Below, in pieces: positions 6,666 through 15,343 of a DNA stretch of 64,000 nucleotides; the stretch's first letter is position 1, and every line of letters begins with the position of its first letter. Source of the stretch: Streptomyces sp. L2 (lineage in GTDB: Bacteria; Actinomycetota; Actinomycetes; Streptomycetales; Streptomycetaceae). The position numbers and the translations under genes are program-made. Below the pieces are notes generated by a model. The model ran no database searches. It was not told the DNA's origin and saw only the letters and a program-made list of their open reading frames with translations. The stretch covers positions 1,922,001 to 1,986,000 of the forward strand of contig NZ_QBDT01000001.1 of NCBI RefSeq assembly GCF_004124325.1. The letters run 5' to 3'.

Positions 6666-9600
6666 CTAGCGGAGGCGCTGCGAGATGACCTTCGAGACAC
6701 CGTCACCCTGCATGGAGACGCCGTAGAGCGCGTCGGCGACCTCCATCGTGCGCTTCTGGTGCGTGATCACGATCAGCTGCGAGGCCTCCTGCAGCTCCTG
6801 CATGATCCGGATCAGCCGCTGGAGGTTGGTGTCGTCCAGCGCCGCCTCGACCTCGTCCATGACGTAGAACGGGCTGGGGCGGGCCTTGAAGATCGACACC
6901 AGCAGGGCCACGGCCGTCAGCGAACGCTCGCCGCCCGAGAGCAGGGAGAGCCGCTTGACCTTCTTCCCCGGCGGGCGGGCCTCCACGTCCACGCCCGTGG
7001 TCAGCATGTTGCCGGGGTCGGTCAGCACGAGCCGTCCCTCGCCGCCCGGGAACAGCCGGCCGAAGACGCCCTCGAACTCGCGTGCGGTGTCGTGGTAGGC
7101 CTCGGTGAAGACCTGCTCGACACGTTCGTCGACCTCCTTGACCACCTGGAGCAGGTCGGCGCGGGTCTTCTTCAGGTCCTCAAGCTGCTCGCTGAGGAAC
7201 TTGTGCCGCTCCTCCAGGGCCGCGAACTCCTCCAGGGCGAGCGGGTTGACCTTGCCGAGCTGCTGGTAGGCGCGCTCGGCGGCCTTGAGCCGCTTCTCCT
7301 GCTCCGCCCGCACGAAGGGCCTGGGCCGGTTGCGGGGGTGATCCGGGTCTTCAGGGAGCTGTTCGCCCTCGGCGGGGAGCGAGGGCGGCACAGGCTGGTG
7401 CGGCCCGTACTCCGCCTCCAGCCCGGCCGGTTCGACACCCAGCTCCTCCAGTGCCTTCGTCTCCAGCTGCTCGATGCGCAGCCTCTTCTCGGCGCCGAGT
7501 ACCTCGCCGCGGTGCACTGAATCCGTCAACTTGTCCAGCTCGGCCTTCAGGTCGCGGCCGGCGGTCCGCGCGGTGACCAGGTCCCGCTCGTGCAGCGCCT
7601 TCGCCTCCTCGGCCGCGGCACGCTCCCGCTCGGCGCGGCCGAGGGAGACCTCGACGTGCGCGAGGAGCTGCCGGGCGCCGGAGGCGACTGCCTCGGCGAC
7701 GGCGGCCTCGTGGCGCAGCCGGGCGCGGCGCTGCTCGGCACGCGCGCGTGCCTCGCGTTCGGCGCGGGCTGCCCGGTCGAGGGAGTCGGCCCTGCCGGCC
7801 AGGCCCTTCACCCGCTCCTCGTGCGTACGGGCCTGGAGGCGGGCCTCCATCTCCGTCTGCCGGGCGTTGGCCCCGTCGGCGGCGAGGCGGTCCCGTACGG
7901 CGGTGTCGGGCTCCTCCTCGACGGGCATCTCCTCGGCCACGGCCAGGCGCTCGGCCAGCTCCTCGGCCTCCTGCACCGCCCGCTCCAGGGCGTCCTGGGC
8001 GCGGGCGGCCGCGGCGGCGGAGCGTTCCGCCTCGCCGGCGGCTCCGCGGGCCTGGCCTGCGAGGCGGCCGAGCTGCTGGGCTACGGCGGACTTCTCGCGG
8101 TCCGCTGCGCGGCGCCGTTCGCCGAGGTCCTCTACGAGGGTGGCGGCGGTGCTCCTTTGGGTCTGCGCGGTGCGCTGGGCCTCGGCCAGTTGTTCGCAGC
8201 GGACCTGCAGTTCTTGCAGCTGCGCCGCGGCCTCGTCCACCGAGGCCTGGACCTCCAGGAGGCTGGGGGCGCCTGCGGAGCCGCCGTGGGCGTAGTGGGC
8301 GGCGAGGATGTCGCCTTCGGCGGTCACCGCGGTGAGGTGGGGGTGGGTGCGGATGAGGTCTTCGGCGTCTTCGAGGGTGTCGACGATGGCCGTGTCGCGG
8401 AGGAGGCGGTGGATGGTGGGGGTGAGGTCCGGGGGGGACTGGACGAGGGTGGCTGCGGGGAGGTGTGGTGCGGGCGGTTCGTCGAGTGCGGGTGCGTTGT
8501 GGCCTGTCGCGCAGTTCCCCGCGCCCCCTTCGGGGACTTCGGCCGGGTGGTTCGGTGCGGGTGCGTTGTGGTTGCTCGCGCAGTTCCCCGCGCCCCTGAG
8601 GGGTGGTGCGGTCCGGTCGTTGGGTGCGGGTGCGTTGTGGTTGCTCGCGCAGTTCCCCGCGCCCCCTTCGGGGGGTGTTGTCAGGAGGAGGGTGGCTCGG
8701 CCTGCTTGTTCTTTGTGTAGGAGGCGGAGGGCGTTGGCGGCTGCTGTGGGGGTCGTCATGGCGAGGGCGTCGGCTGCTGTGCCGAAGGCGGCGGCCAGGG
8801 CCACCTCGTAGCCGGGGGTGATGGTCAGGAGTTCGGCGGCCGGGCCGAGGATGCCCGTGAGGCGGTCCTGGGCGGCGAGCAGGAGGCCGGTGCCGTCCTT
8901 GCGGCGCAGGCCGAGGGCGAGCGCTTCGTGGCGGGCGCGGGTGGCGGCGCGGGAGCGTTCGGCGGTCGTGGCCGCCTCGCGGGCCTCGGTGAGGGCCGCT
9001 TCCGCTTCGGCGAGCTGGAGCTTGGCGGCCTCGTGGCGTTCGGCGAGGTCGGCGTCGTCGGCGTCCAGGCCGTCGACCTCGGCCTTGAGGGTCTCGTACT
9101 CCTGCTGGGCGCTCACCGCGCGCTCCTCGGCCTCGTCGCGGGCCGCGGCCAGGCGGTCGATCTCGGCCTGGGCGGAGGCGGCGCGCGAGCGGGCCGCGTT
9201 GACCTGGCCGGAGAGGCGGGCCAGCCCCTCTCGGCGGTCGGCGATGGCGCGGGCCAGGTCCTTGAGCCGGCGTTCCTCGACGGCCAGCTCCCGCTCCAGT
9301 TCCGCCCGGTGCGCGACCGTGTCGTCCAGGGCGTGCTGGGCCGCCTCCAGGGCCGCCTCCAGCTCGGCCTCCTGCTCGCGCACCCGGGCCGCCTCGCGCT
9401 CCAGGTCCTCGGGGTCGCGGCCGCGCCGCTCCTCGGGGGGTGCGGAGGTCGCGCTCTTGACGCGGGCGTCGGCCAGGGAGATCGTGCCGCGGACGCGTTC
9501 GGCCAGCTGGGACAGCTCGTACCAGGTCTGCTGGGCGCGCTGCAGGCGCGGCGTGAGCTGCCGTACCTCCTCCTCCAGCCGGGTCTCCCGCTGGACGGCC

Positions 9601-10391
9601 TTGCGCAGCTCCTGCTCGGCGGCCTCCTTGCGCTCCTTCAGGGCCGCCTCGTCGGCGATCTCACCCTGCAATGCCTCCCGGAGCCGTACGAGGTCGTCGG
9701 CGAGCAGGCGCAGGCGGGTGTCGCGGAGGTCGGCCTGGATGACGGCGGCCCGGCGGGCGACGGCGGCCTGCCGGCCCAGCGGCTTGAGCTGGCGGCGCAG
9801 CTCGTCGGTGAGGTCCTGGACGCGGGCGAGGTTGGCCTGCATCGCGTCCAGCTTGCGCAGCGCCTTCTCCTTGCGCTTGCGGTGCTTCAGGACGCCGGCC
9901 GCCTCCTCGATGAAGGCGCGCCGGCCCATGGGGTCGGCGTGGAGCACGGAGTCGAGCTGGCCCTGGCCGACGATGACGTGCATCTCGCGGCCGATACCGG
10001 AGTCGGAGAGGAGGTCCTGGATGTCGAGCAGCCGGCAGGTGTCGCCGTTGATCTGGTACTCGCTGCCGCCGTTGCGGAACATGATCCGCGTGATGGTGAC
10101 CTCGGCGTACTCGATGGGCAGCGCCCCGTCGGAGTTGTCGATGGTCAGGGACACCTCGGCGCGGCCCAGCGGCGGGCGGCCGGTGGTGCCGGCGAAGATG
10201 ACGTCCTCCATCTTGCCGCCGCGCAGCGACTTGGCGCCCTGTTCGCCCATGACCCAGCTGAGCGCGTCCACCACGTTGGACTTGCCCGAGCCGTTCGGGC
10301 CGACGACGCACGTGATGCCCGGCTCGAACCGGAGCGTGGTGGCCGAGGCGAACGACTTGAACCCGCGGAGGGTCAGGGCCTTGAGGTGCAC
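6666..10391 (-). CDS. smc: Chromosome segregation ATPase SMC
   Basis: 1241 residues. SMC is the condensin core: an ABC-type ATPase head made from both termini, two long antiparallel coiled coils and a dimerising hinge, working with ScpAB in chromosome compaction. Walker A GPNGSGKS is at 31-38, the ABC signature LSGGE near 1151 and Walker B YVMDE near 1176-1180. Coiled coil rich in Ala, Glu and Arg spans about 170-500 and 740-1060; the hinge is about 505-735. Oddity: residues about 574-636, inside the hinge, are three 23-residue units GAGNCAxxHNAPA encoded by a dispersed DNA repeat. From memory the S. coelicolor protein is about 1186 residues, so this insert explains the extra length. Start is the ATG at 10391. 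Confidence 0.97.
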   Translation of the reverse strand: MHLKALTLRGFKSFASATTLRFEPGITCVVGPNGSGKSNVVDALSWVMGEQGAKSLRGGKMEDVIFAGTTGRPPLGRAEVSLTIDNSDGALPIEYAEVTITRIMFRNGGSEYQINGDTCRLLDIQDLLSDSGIGREMHVIVGQGQLDSVLHADPMGRRAFIEEAAGVLKHRKRKEKALRKLDAMQANLARVQDLTDELRRQLKPLGRQAAVARRAAVIQADLRDTRLRLLADDLVRLREALQGEIADEAALKERKEAAEQELRKAVQRETRLEEEVRQLTPRLQRAQQTWYELSQLAERVRGTISLADARVKSATSAPPEERRGRDPEDLEREAARVREQEAELEAALEAAQHALDDTVAHRAELERELAVEERRLKDLARAIADRREGLARLSGQVNAARSRAASAQAEIDRLAAARDEAEERAVSAQQEYETLKAEVDGLDADDADLAERHEAAKLQLAEAEAALTEAREAATTAERSRAATRARHEALALGLRRKDGTGLLLAAQDRLTGILGPAAELLTITPGYEVALAAAFGTAADALAMTTPTAAANALRLLHKEQAGRATLLLTTPPEGGAGNCASNHNAPAPNDRTAPPLRGAGNCASNHNAPAPNHPAEVPEGGAGNCATGHNAPALDEPPAPHLPAATLVQSPPDLTPTIHRLLRDTAIVDTLEDAEDLIRTHPHLTAVTAEGDILAAHYAHGGSAGAPSLLEVQASVDEAAAQLQELQVRCEQLAEAQRTAQTQRSTAATLVEDLGERRRAADREKSAVAQQLGRLAGQARGAAGEAERSAAAAARAQDALERAVQEAEELAERLAVAEEMPVEEEPDTAVRDRLAADGANARQTEMEARLQARTHEERVKGLAGRADSLDRAARAEREARARAEQRRARLRHEAAVAEAVASGARQLLAHVEVSLGRAERERAAAEEAKALHERDLVTARTAGRDLKAELDKLTDSVHRGEVLGAEKRLRIEQLETKALEELGVEPAGLEAEYGPHQPVPPSLPAEGEQLPEDPDHPRNRPRPFVRAEQEKRLKAAERAYQQLGKVNPLALEEFAALEERHKFLSEQLEDLKKTRADLLQVVKEVDERVEQVFTEAYHDTAREFEGVFGRLFPGGEGRLVLTDPGNMLTTGVDVEARPPGKKVKRLSLLSGGERSLTAVALLVSIFKARPSPFYVMDEVEAALDDTNLQRLIRIMQELQEASQLIVITHQKRTMEVADALYGVSMQGDGVSKVISQRLR
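8485..8675 (-). repeat. Three in-frame copies of a dispersed GC-rich repeat within smc
   Basis: Three units with an exact 69-bp (23-codon) period begin at 8485, 8554 and 8623. Each contains, on the minus strand, gcgcggggaactgcgcga and then ccacaacgcacccgca. The same element occurs outside genes at 18467, 25821, 30021 and 62968. The 69-bp period keeps the smc frame open, producing three GAGNCA-HNAPA peptides in the hinge. Confidence 0.9.
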
Positions 10392-10517
10392 GCCGCCGGA
10401 CTCTACCGGTCGCCGCTATCTCACTCCACGAACCGTTGCAACCGCGCGGTTTCGCCATTGAACATGCAGGGCACATCAGACGTTGAAGAGGGTGAAAGGA
10501 TGCGCGGGGAAAGAAGG

Positions 10518-10539
10518 AAGGGACGCCGAAGCGTCCCTT
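10518..10539 (-). terminator. Terminator with UUCG tetraloop after the small coiled-coil gene
   Basis: AAGGGACGC (10518-10526) pairs perfectly with GCGTCCCTT (10531-10539). Read as minus-strand RNA the loop is UUCG closed by C-G, an extra-stable tetraloop, followed by a pyrimidine-rich tract. It lies 75 bp after the stop of the small gene at 10613 and before smc. Confidence 0.75.
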
Positions 10540-10612
10540 GCGACTCGACAACTGTGCGGTTGATACGGGCAGCCCAGCCGCTGCGACTGCTGTCGTGGAG
10601 CGATGCAGCGAT

Positions 10613-10816
10613 TCAGGTGAGCGCAGGCTCCGCCTGGTGTGCGTCGATGCTCTCCATGATCCTGTCCTGAGAGGCGGCAGCCGCGAGCGCGTCGTTCTCG
10701 GCCTGGATTCGTACCAGCTCCGACTCCAGGTCCTGGACACGCTGCTGAAGCCGTCGCATCTCGGCGAGGAGTCGAGGGTCGGAGCCGCCGACGTAACCGA
10801 GAAGCGCCTTTGCCAT
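10613..10816 (-). CDS. Small coiled-coil protein of unknown function
   Basis: 67 residues. After a short MAKALLGYVGG leader the sequence LLAEMRRLQQRVQDLESELVR forms an amphipathic heptad pattern with Leu/Val at a/d positions, then an Ala-rich stretch and an acidic tail. It looks like a small dimeric coiled-coil protein. I recall short conserved proteins of this kind beside smc in Streptomyces, but no function. The ATG at 10816 is chosen because GGAGG precedes it and the extension upstream is unlike a protein. It has its own terminator and so is probably transcribed alone. Confidence 0.75.
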   Translation of the reverse strand: MAKALLGYVGGSDPRLLAEMRRLQQRVQDLESELVRIQAENDALAAAASQDRIMESIDAHQAEPALT

Positions 10817-11210
10817 GATGGATGGTCCTCCACAATGAGTGACCGACCGATGCGGTGTGGGTCGTGAGGGATTCGCACCCGCGGTGCTTGACACATCCGA
10901 GTGTTGCTCTGGTGTTGCCACATGCCAAACAGCTAAGGTGCGCGGGGCTTTCAGCGTCTCACCAAAAAGTTTGACGGTCAACACGATCACGCCCTGTATT
11001 GGCGGGCGAACCCGGCGCGCGCGGCCGGAGAGCGGCGGCGTTGCGACTTGGGCGGGGGCCCGCGGAGCGTGTGGATCACGTGTGGATCACTTGTATCTGC
11101 GGAGCCTGCCACGCCACGCCGTTCTTGGCAACCACCAGGTCGTTCCTGCTCCGCGCACATGCCGGGGGCAGCTCGCCCCGCGGTGGCCTGCGGAGCTTTA
11201 CAGAAACGAC
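10817..11210. other. Intergenic region with an 11-bp tandem repeat
   Basis: No gene is supported here. The only structure noted is a perfect tandem duplication of gtgtggatcac at 11069-11090. The promoter of the small coiled-coil gene must lie in the left part but no convincing hexamers were found. Confidence 0.4.
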
Positions 11211-11492
11211 TCAGCGGATGGCGAAGCCGTCGTAGCCCCCACGCGGTGTGTCCCAGATCTCCGTGACACCGTCCACGTGTCCGGGCGTGTCGCCGCCCTC
11301 GAGCCAGTCGAGCAGTCGGTCGCAGCCCTCGCGCGCGCCCTCGGCGACGACCTGGACGCGACCGTCGCCCAAATTGAGAGCAAAACCACTCAGGCCGCCG
11401 ATCTCCAGCGCCTTGGCCCGCGTGAACCAGCGGAAACCCACACCCTGGACGCGTCCCCGCACCCAGGCGACCAGCCGTACATCCTCGCTCAT
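11211..11492 (-). CDS. acyP: Acylphosphatase
   Basis: 93 residues, the full size of the family, which hydrolyses acyl phosphates such as carbamoyl or acetyl phosphate with an alpha/beta ferredoxin-like fold. The signature [11 protein letters not shown] carries the catalytic Arg at 21, and the catalytic Asn is at 40 in [11 protein letters not shown]. The C terminus GGYDGFAIR matches the usual ending. There is no Shine-Dalgarno sequence before the ATG at 11492; a TAGGTT hexamer ends six bases upstream, so the mRNA may be leaderless. Confidence 0.93.
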   Translation of the reverse strand: MSEDVRLVAWVRGRVQGVGFRWFTRAKALEIGGLSGFALNLGDGRVQVVAEGAREGCDRLLDWLEGGDTPGHVDGVTEIWDTPRGGYDGFAIR

Positions 11493-11498
11493 GGGTGC

Positions 11499-11504
11499 AA
11501 CCTA
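11499..11504 (-). promoter_or_regulatory. Candidate -10 element for a leaderless acyP mRNA
   Basis: On the minus strand TAGGTT ends 6 bases before the acyP ATG, which places transcription initiation on or next to the A of the start codon. The -35 region is not convincing. The lack of any purine-rich ribosome binding site supports leaderless translation. Confidence 0.35.
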
Positions 11505-11580
11505 ACCGGCCGATGTCGCTCAGGACACTTCCTCCCCGAGTGGCATGCGGTACGGTCCCCACCCAATGCATCTCATATGA

Positions 11581-11602
11581 AACTCACTCGATCGAGTGAG
11601 TT
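11581..11602. promoter_or_regulatory. Perfect 22-bp palindrome upstream of the CAP-protein gene
   Basis: Bases 11581-11602 are a perfect palindrome; each half is AACTCACTCGA. With no spacer it cannot form a good terminator loop, so a dimeric repressor operator (for instance TetR- or GntR-sized) is more likely. It lies 72 bp before the CAP-protein ATG and 89 bp before the divergent acyP start. Confidence 0.6.
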
Positions 11603-11673
11603 CGGTCGGTCAGGGGGAGTGACGCACCCCAGGGGGCCCGGTCGACCGCGAGCACGAGGAAGAGGGCAGGGAC

Positions 11674-12843
11674 ATGGGCCGCCACCGACGCCCGGCCGCC
11701 GGGCGCGCCTCCACCGGCCGCGCCGCGGGGAGTACGCACACACAGGGTTCCGCCACGGGCGGCGGCGGCCGGCTCGGCTCCCGGGCCGGCGAGCGCGCGC
11801 CCCGGGGCATCGCGCCGTACCTGAACCCCGAGGCGTACGCCGAGACCAACGCCCGGAGCACGGCCTACCTGTTCGCCACGGACGACAGCACGGGGCCGGG
11901 TCCGTCCGGGTTCACCCCGGCCGGCGGCCCCCCGCACGAACACCGGCGCCGGAAGCGGCCCGGCCGTCCGGTGCGCGCGGGCTTGCTGGGTGTCTCCGCC
12001 GCCGTGGCCCTGGGCACGGCCGCGGTGGCCACGGGCGTGGTGCCCGGCCTGCAGCACTACCAGCTCGGCGGCGGTACGACCACCACCGGCGGCGACCGAA
12101 TACAGGCGGCGGACTCCCCCAGCAACACGGCGTCCGAGCAGGGCGGCACCTCGGGCAGCGCACGGACCCCGGGCGGCACCCCCTCGGCGGGCGGCGGGAA
12201 CCGGCACGCGGGGGCCTCCCCGACGACCACCGCGTCCCCGAGCGCGTCTCCCTCCCCCTCCGCGTCCCCGTCGAAGTCCCCCTCGAAGCCCGCGGAGAAG
12301 CACTCCGCCTCCGCGGCCCCCTCCAAGGCGCCCTCGCGGAAGACGGCTCCGAAGACGACCCCGAAGGCCACGCCGAGCGCCGGCCGGCCGAGCAGCACGC
12401 CGTCGCGTACGGCGCCCAGGCCGCCCGCGCGGACCACGGCGCCGGCGCCGGTGACCGTCTCGGCCCAGGCCGCCGCCGAGGCCGAGGTGCTGAAGCTGGT
12501 CAACGAGGAGCGGGCGAAGGTCGGCTGCAGCGCGCTGGCGGCGAACTCCTCGCTGACCGATCTGGCCGAGTCGTTCAGCAACGACATGGCGGCGCGGGGC
12601 TTCTTCGACCACACGGACCCGGACGGCGCCACGCCGTGGGACCGGGCGGCCAAGGCCGGGATCACCGACCTCGGCGGCGAGAACATAGCCCGCGGCCAGG
12701 CGGACGCGGCGGCGGTGATGCAGGCCTGGATGAACAGCCCGGACCACCGCGCCAACATCCTGAACTGCGACTACAAGACCCTCGGCGTCGGCGTCCACTT
12801 CGGCCCGGGCGGCCCCTGGTGGACGCAGGACTTCGGGTACTGA
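11674..12843 (+). CDS. Membrane-anchored CAP/SCP-domain protein
   Basis: 389 residues. The N-terminal ~95 residues are Arg/Pro-rich and cytoplasmic, followed by a hydrophobic span AGLLGVSAAVALGTAAVATGVV (about 101-122), then a long Ser/Thr/Pro/Lys-rich linker (about 150-260) and a C-terminal CAP (cysteine-rich secretory, antigen 5, PR-1) domain from about 268. CAP motifs visible are LKLVNEERAKVGC, FFDHTDPDG, GGENIARGQ and WMNSPDHRANILN, which contain the conserved His and Glu residues. The protein is expected outside the membrane on a wall-spanning stalk. Role unknown; bacterial CAP proteins are linked with envelope and spore functions. Start chosen after AGGGCAGGGAC. A 22-bp palindrome lies just upstream. 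Confidence 0.85.
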   Translation: MGRHRRPAAGRASTGRAAGSTHTQGSATGGGGRLGSRAGERAPRGIAPYLNPEAYAETNARSTAYLFATDDSTGPGPSGFTPAGGPPHEHRRRKRPGRPVRAGLLGVSAAVALGTAAVATGVVPGLQHYQLGGGTTTTGGDRIQAADSPSNTASEQGGTSGSARTPGGTPSAGGGNRHAGASPTTTASPSASPSPSASPSKSPSKPAEKHSASAAPSKAPSRKTAPKTTPKATPSAGRPSSTPSRTAPRPPARTTAPAPVTVSAQAAAEAEVLKLVNEERAKVGCSALAANSSLTDLAESFSNDMAARGFFDHTDPDGATPWDRAAKAGITDLGGENIARGQADAAAVMQAWMNSPDHRANILNCDYKTLGVGVHFGPGGPWWTQDFGY

Positions 12844-12904
12844 GCGCTTGGCGGGCCGGCAGGGCCTCGGCGCGGGGAGCATCGGATGCGCAGTCGGCCG
12901 CGCA

Positions 12905-12940
12905 CTAACCTCTAGCTAGCGCAAACTTCTGGTTAGCGCT
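12905..12940 (+). promoter_or_regulatory. Candidate operator of the HxlR regulator gene
   Basis: CTAACC (12905-12910) and GGTTAG (12931-12936) are inverted; tagcgc occurs directly repeated at 12917 and 12934. The element is 20-50 bp before the hxlR-type start and is the only structured sequence in the gap, so autoregulation is plausible. Confidence 0.35.
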
Positions 12941-12961
12941 GCCCTCGCGTAGGCTGGAGGG

Positions 12962-13360
12962 ATGAGCGACCAGGACACGCGGCCCACGGACGACCTCGCG
13001 TACGACGTGTTCGCCAAGGCCTGCCCCTCGCGCGGCACCCTGGAGCACGTCACCGGCCGCTGGGGCGGGCTGACGCTCGGGGCGCTGTACGAGGGGTCGC
13101 TGCGCTTCAACGAGTTGCGCCGCCGGGTCGACGGGGTGAGCGAGAAGATGCTCTCCCAGACCCTGCAGGCGCTGGAGCGCGACGGCCTGGTGCACCGGGA
13201 GGCACAGCCGACCAACCCGCCCCGCGTGGACTACGAGCTGACTCCACTGGGCCGTGAGGTCGCCGGCCGGCTGCTCTCCCTCATCCAGTGCGTGGAGGGC
13301 GCGATGGACGACGTGCTGGCCGCCCGCGCGCGTTACGACGACACGCGCGGCGCCCTCTGA
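12962..13360 (+). CDS. HxlR-family winged helix-turn-helix regulator
   Basis: 132 residues. The HxlR domain is recognised from [56 protein letters not shown] and [12 protein letters not shown]. HxlR proteins are small dimeric transcription factors that often sense redox or electrophile stress through a Cys near the N terminus; here Cys21 is in the expected place. The target is unknown; the nearest divergent gene is on the same strand, so it is a stand-alone regulator. It ends 28 bp inside the convergent mutM gene, so the two genes overlap tail to tail. Confidence 0.88.
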   Translation: MSDQDTRPTDDLAYDVFAKACPSRGTLEHVTGRWGGLTLGALYEGSLRFNELRRRVDGVSEKMLSQTLQALERDGLVHREAQPTNPPRVDYELTPLGREVAGRLLSLIQCVEGAMDDVLAARARYDDTRGAL

Positions 13361-14193
13361 CACTTCGGGCAGAAGTAGCTGGACCGGTTCATCCAGGGCC
13401 GTCGGCGCATGGGTGTCCCGCAGCGCCCGCAGGGCAGGCCCTCGCGCCCGTAGGCGTCCAGGGAGCGGTCGAAGTAGCCCGACTCGCCGTTGACGTTGAC
13501 GTACAGGCTGTCGAAGCTGGTGCCGCCGACGGCGAGGGCCGCGTTCATCACGTCCCGGACGTGGCCGAGCAGCTCCGTCGTCACCGGGCGGGTGAGGGTC
13601 GCGGTGGGCCGCTCGTAGTGGAGGCGGGCGCGCCACAGCGCCTCGTCCGCGTAGATGTTGCCGACGCCGCTGATCAGCGACTGGTCCAGCAGGGCCCGCT
13701 TGATGGTGGTCCGCTTGCGGCGCAGCGCCCGGTGGAAGGCGTCGTCGTCGAACAGCGGGTCGAGGGGGTCGCGGGCGATGTGCGCGATGACGTCGGGCAG
13801 GCCGTCGGGGGTGTTGTCGTGCAACGACAGTCCGCCGAAGGTGCGTTGGTCGACGAACCGGAGTTCCGTGCCGAGCGCGTCGGCGAACCGCACCCTCACG
13901 CGCAGGTGCTTCTCGTCCGCCGACTCGTGCGGCTGGACCAGCAGTTGACCGCTCATGCCGAGGTGGGCGAGGACGGACTGGTTCGTCTCCTCCAGCGGCA
14001 GCCACAGGTACTTGCCGCGCCGGCTGGGCAGGCCGATGTGCCGGCCCTTGAGGCGGTGCGCGAAGTCGTCGGCGCCCGCGAGGTGGCGGCGCACGGCGCG
14101 CGGGTGCAGCACCTCGACGTCGGCGACGGTGCGCCGGGCGACCCACCGCTCCAGACCGCGCCGTACGACTTCGACCTCGGGCAACTCGGGCAT
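13333..14193 (-). CDS. mutM: Formamidopyrimidine-DNA glycosylase
   Basis: 286 residues. MutM/Fpg excises oxidised purines such as 8-oxoguanine and nicks the abasic site. The N terminus [15 protein letters not shown] provides the catalytic Pro2 and Glu3. The conserved Lys is in RRGKYLW (about 60), the H2TH region is around [17 protein letters not shown], and the C-terminal zinc finger is CGRCGTPM...YFCPKC. It lies downstream of rnc in the same direction, 126 bp apart, an arrangement shared by many bacteria. Confidence 0.96.
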   Translation of the reverse strand: MPELPEVEVVRRGLERWVARRTVADVEVLHPRAVRRHLAGADDFAHRLKGRHIGLPSRRGKYLWLPLEETNQSVLAHLGMSGQLLVQPHESADEKHLRVRVRFADALGTELRFVDQRTFGGLSLHDNTPDGLPDVIAHIARDPLDPLFDDDAFHRALRRKRTTIKRALLDQSLISGVGNIYADEALWRARLHYERPTATLTRPVTTELLGHVRDVMNAALAVGGTSFDSLYVNVNGESGYFDRSLDAYGREGLPCGRCGTPMRRRPWMNRSSYFCPKCQRAPRVSS

Positions 14194-14319
14194 CGGTACC
14201 CCCGTGGGACGTGCCGAGCGCCCGCCCCGGAGCCGGGGGCTCGGGACGGGCGCTCGGGCGCTGCTGTCCTGCTGAGACTGCTCGGTACTGCTCGGGTGCC
14301 TGCGCGCCGGGTGCTCGCG

Positions 14320-15147
14320 TCAGGCGGTGGCGGACGACGCGTCGTCCGGGACGACGTCCTTCGCGTCCTTCGAGTCGTTCGCCGTCTTCGATCGCTCGTC
14401 CGCCGCGGCCCGGATGGAGCGCCAGGCGGACTCGGCGGCCTGCTGCTCCGCCTCTTTCTTGCTGCGGCCGGTGCCGGTGCCGTACGAGACGCCCCCGACG
14501 CGGGCGGCAGCAGTGAAGGTCTTCTCGTGGTCGGGGCCGGTCTCCGTGACCAGGTACTCGGGCACGCCGAGCCCCTCGGTCGCGGTCAGCTCCTGGAGGG
14601 AGGTCTTCCAGTCCAGGCCGGCGCCCAGGTTGGAGGACTTCTCGATCAGCGGGTCGAAGAGCCGGTGCACCAGCTCGGACGCCGCGTCGAGACCCTGGTC
14701 GAGATAGACCGCGCCGATCACCGCTTCCAGGGTGTCGGCCAGAATGGACGCCTTGTCCCGGCCGCCCGTGCCCTCTTCACCACGGCCGAGCCGGATGAAG
14801 GCGCCCAGGTCGAGCCCTCGGCCCACCTCCGCCAGCGCACGCGAGTTGACCACCGCGGCCCGCAGCTTGGCCAGTTGGCCCTCGGGCAGGTCGGGGTGGA
14901 TGCGGTACAGCGTGTCCGTGACGACGAGACCGAGGACGGAGTCACCGAGGAACTCCAGCCGCTCGTTCGTCGGCAGACCGCCGTTCTCGTACGCGTAGGA
15001 ACGGTGGGTCAGCGCACGCACCAGAAGGGCGGACTCGAGCCGGTAGCCGAGCCGCCCTTCCAGAAGCGTGTGGGACGAGGCCTGGTTGTCCTTCTTCTTG
15101 GCGGACGAAGCCGCTTTGGCGTCTTCCGCCTTCTTGGGACTGGACAC
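14320..15147 (-). CDS. rnc: Ribonuclease III (AbsB)
   Basis: 275 residues. RNase III cleaves double-stranded RNA in rRNA processing and mRNA decay; in S. coelicolor the orthologue AbsB is needed globally for antibiotic production. The endonuclease signature [12 protein letters not shown] and the distal [22 protein letters not shown] contain the acidic active-site residues; a dsRNA-binding domain covers about 185-252 (KTSLQELTA...[18 protein letters not shown]). The N-terminal 25 residues and the last 30 are charged and disordered. GTG at 15147 is chosen from an AGAGG nearby and the match in length to AbsB. Part of the yceD-rpmF-rnc-mutM group. Confidence 0.95.
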   Translation of the reverse strand: MSSPKKAEDAKAASSAKKKDNQASSHTLLEGRLGYRLESALLVRALTHRSYAYENGGLPTNERLEFLGDSVLGLVVTDTLYRIHPDLPEGQLAKLRAAVVNSRALAEVGRGLDLGAFIRLGRGEEGTGGRDKASILADTLEAVIGAVYLDQGLDAASELVHRLFDPLIEKSSNLGAGLDWKTSLQELTATEGLGVPEYLVTETGPDHEKTFTAAARVGGVSYGTGTGRSKKEAEQQAAESAWRSIRAAADERSKTANDSKDAKDVVPDDASSATA

Positions 15148-15167
15148 AGTGCCTCTCACCAGCCCGC

Positions 15168-15341
15168 TCAGACTTCGAGGACCTGGCGCTTGTTGTAGGT
15201 GCCGCAAGACGGGCACGCGATGTGCTGCTGCTTGGGCTCGTGGCAGCGCTCGCACGCAACCAGGGTGGGGACCGCAGCCTTCCACTGCGACCGGCGGTGG
15301 CGCGTGTTGCTGCGCGACATCTTCCGCTTCGGAACAGCCAC
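15168..15341 (-). CDS. rpmF: 50S ribosomal protein L32
   Basis: 57 residues: [20 protein letters not shown] start is diagnostic of L32. A zinc ribbon of the C+ type is intact (CERC at 30-33 and CPSC at 43-46), so this is the zinc-binding paralogue form. The GTG start at 15341 is 2 bp after the stop of the yceD-like gene, with AGGAGAAG ahead, implying translational coupling. rnc begins 20 bp after its stop. Confidence 0.96.
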   Translation of the reverse strand: MAVPKRKMSRSNTRHRRSQWKAAVPTLVACERCHEPKQQHIACPSCGTYNKRQVLEV

Positions 15342-15343
15342 GG

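Noticed and set aside
5308..6669. Plus-strand frame opposite glcP
   Set aside because: Composition is Gly/Asp/Glu-rich and its start lacks a binding site; glcP has full MFS motifs.
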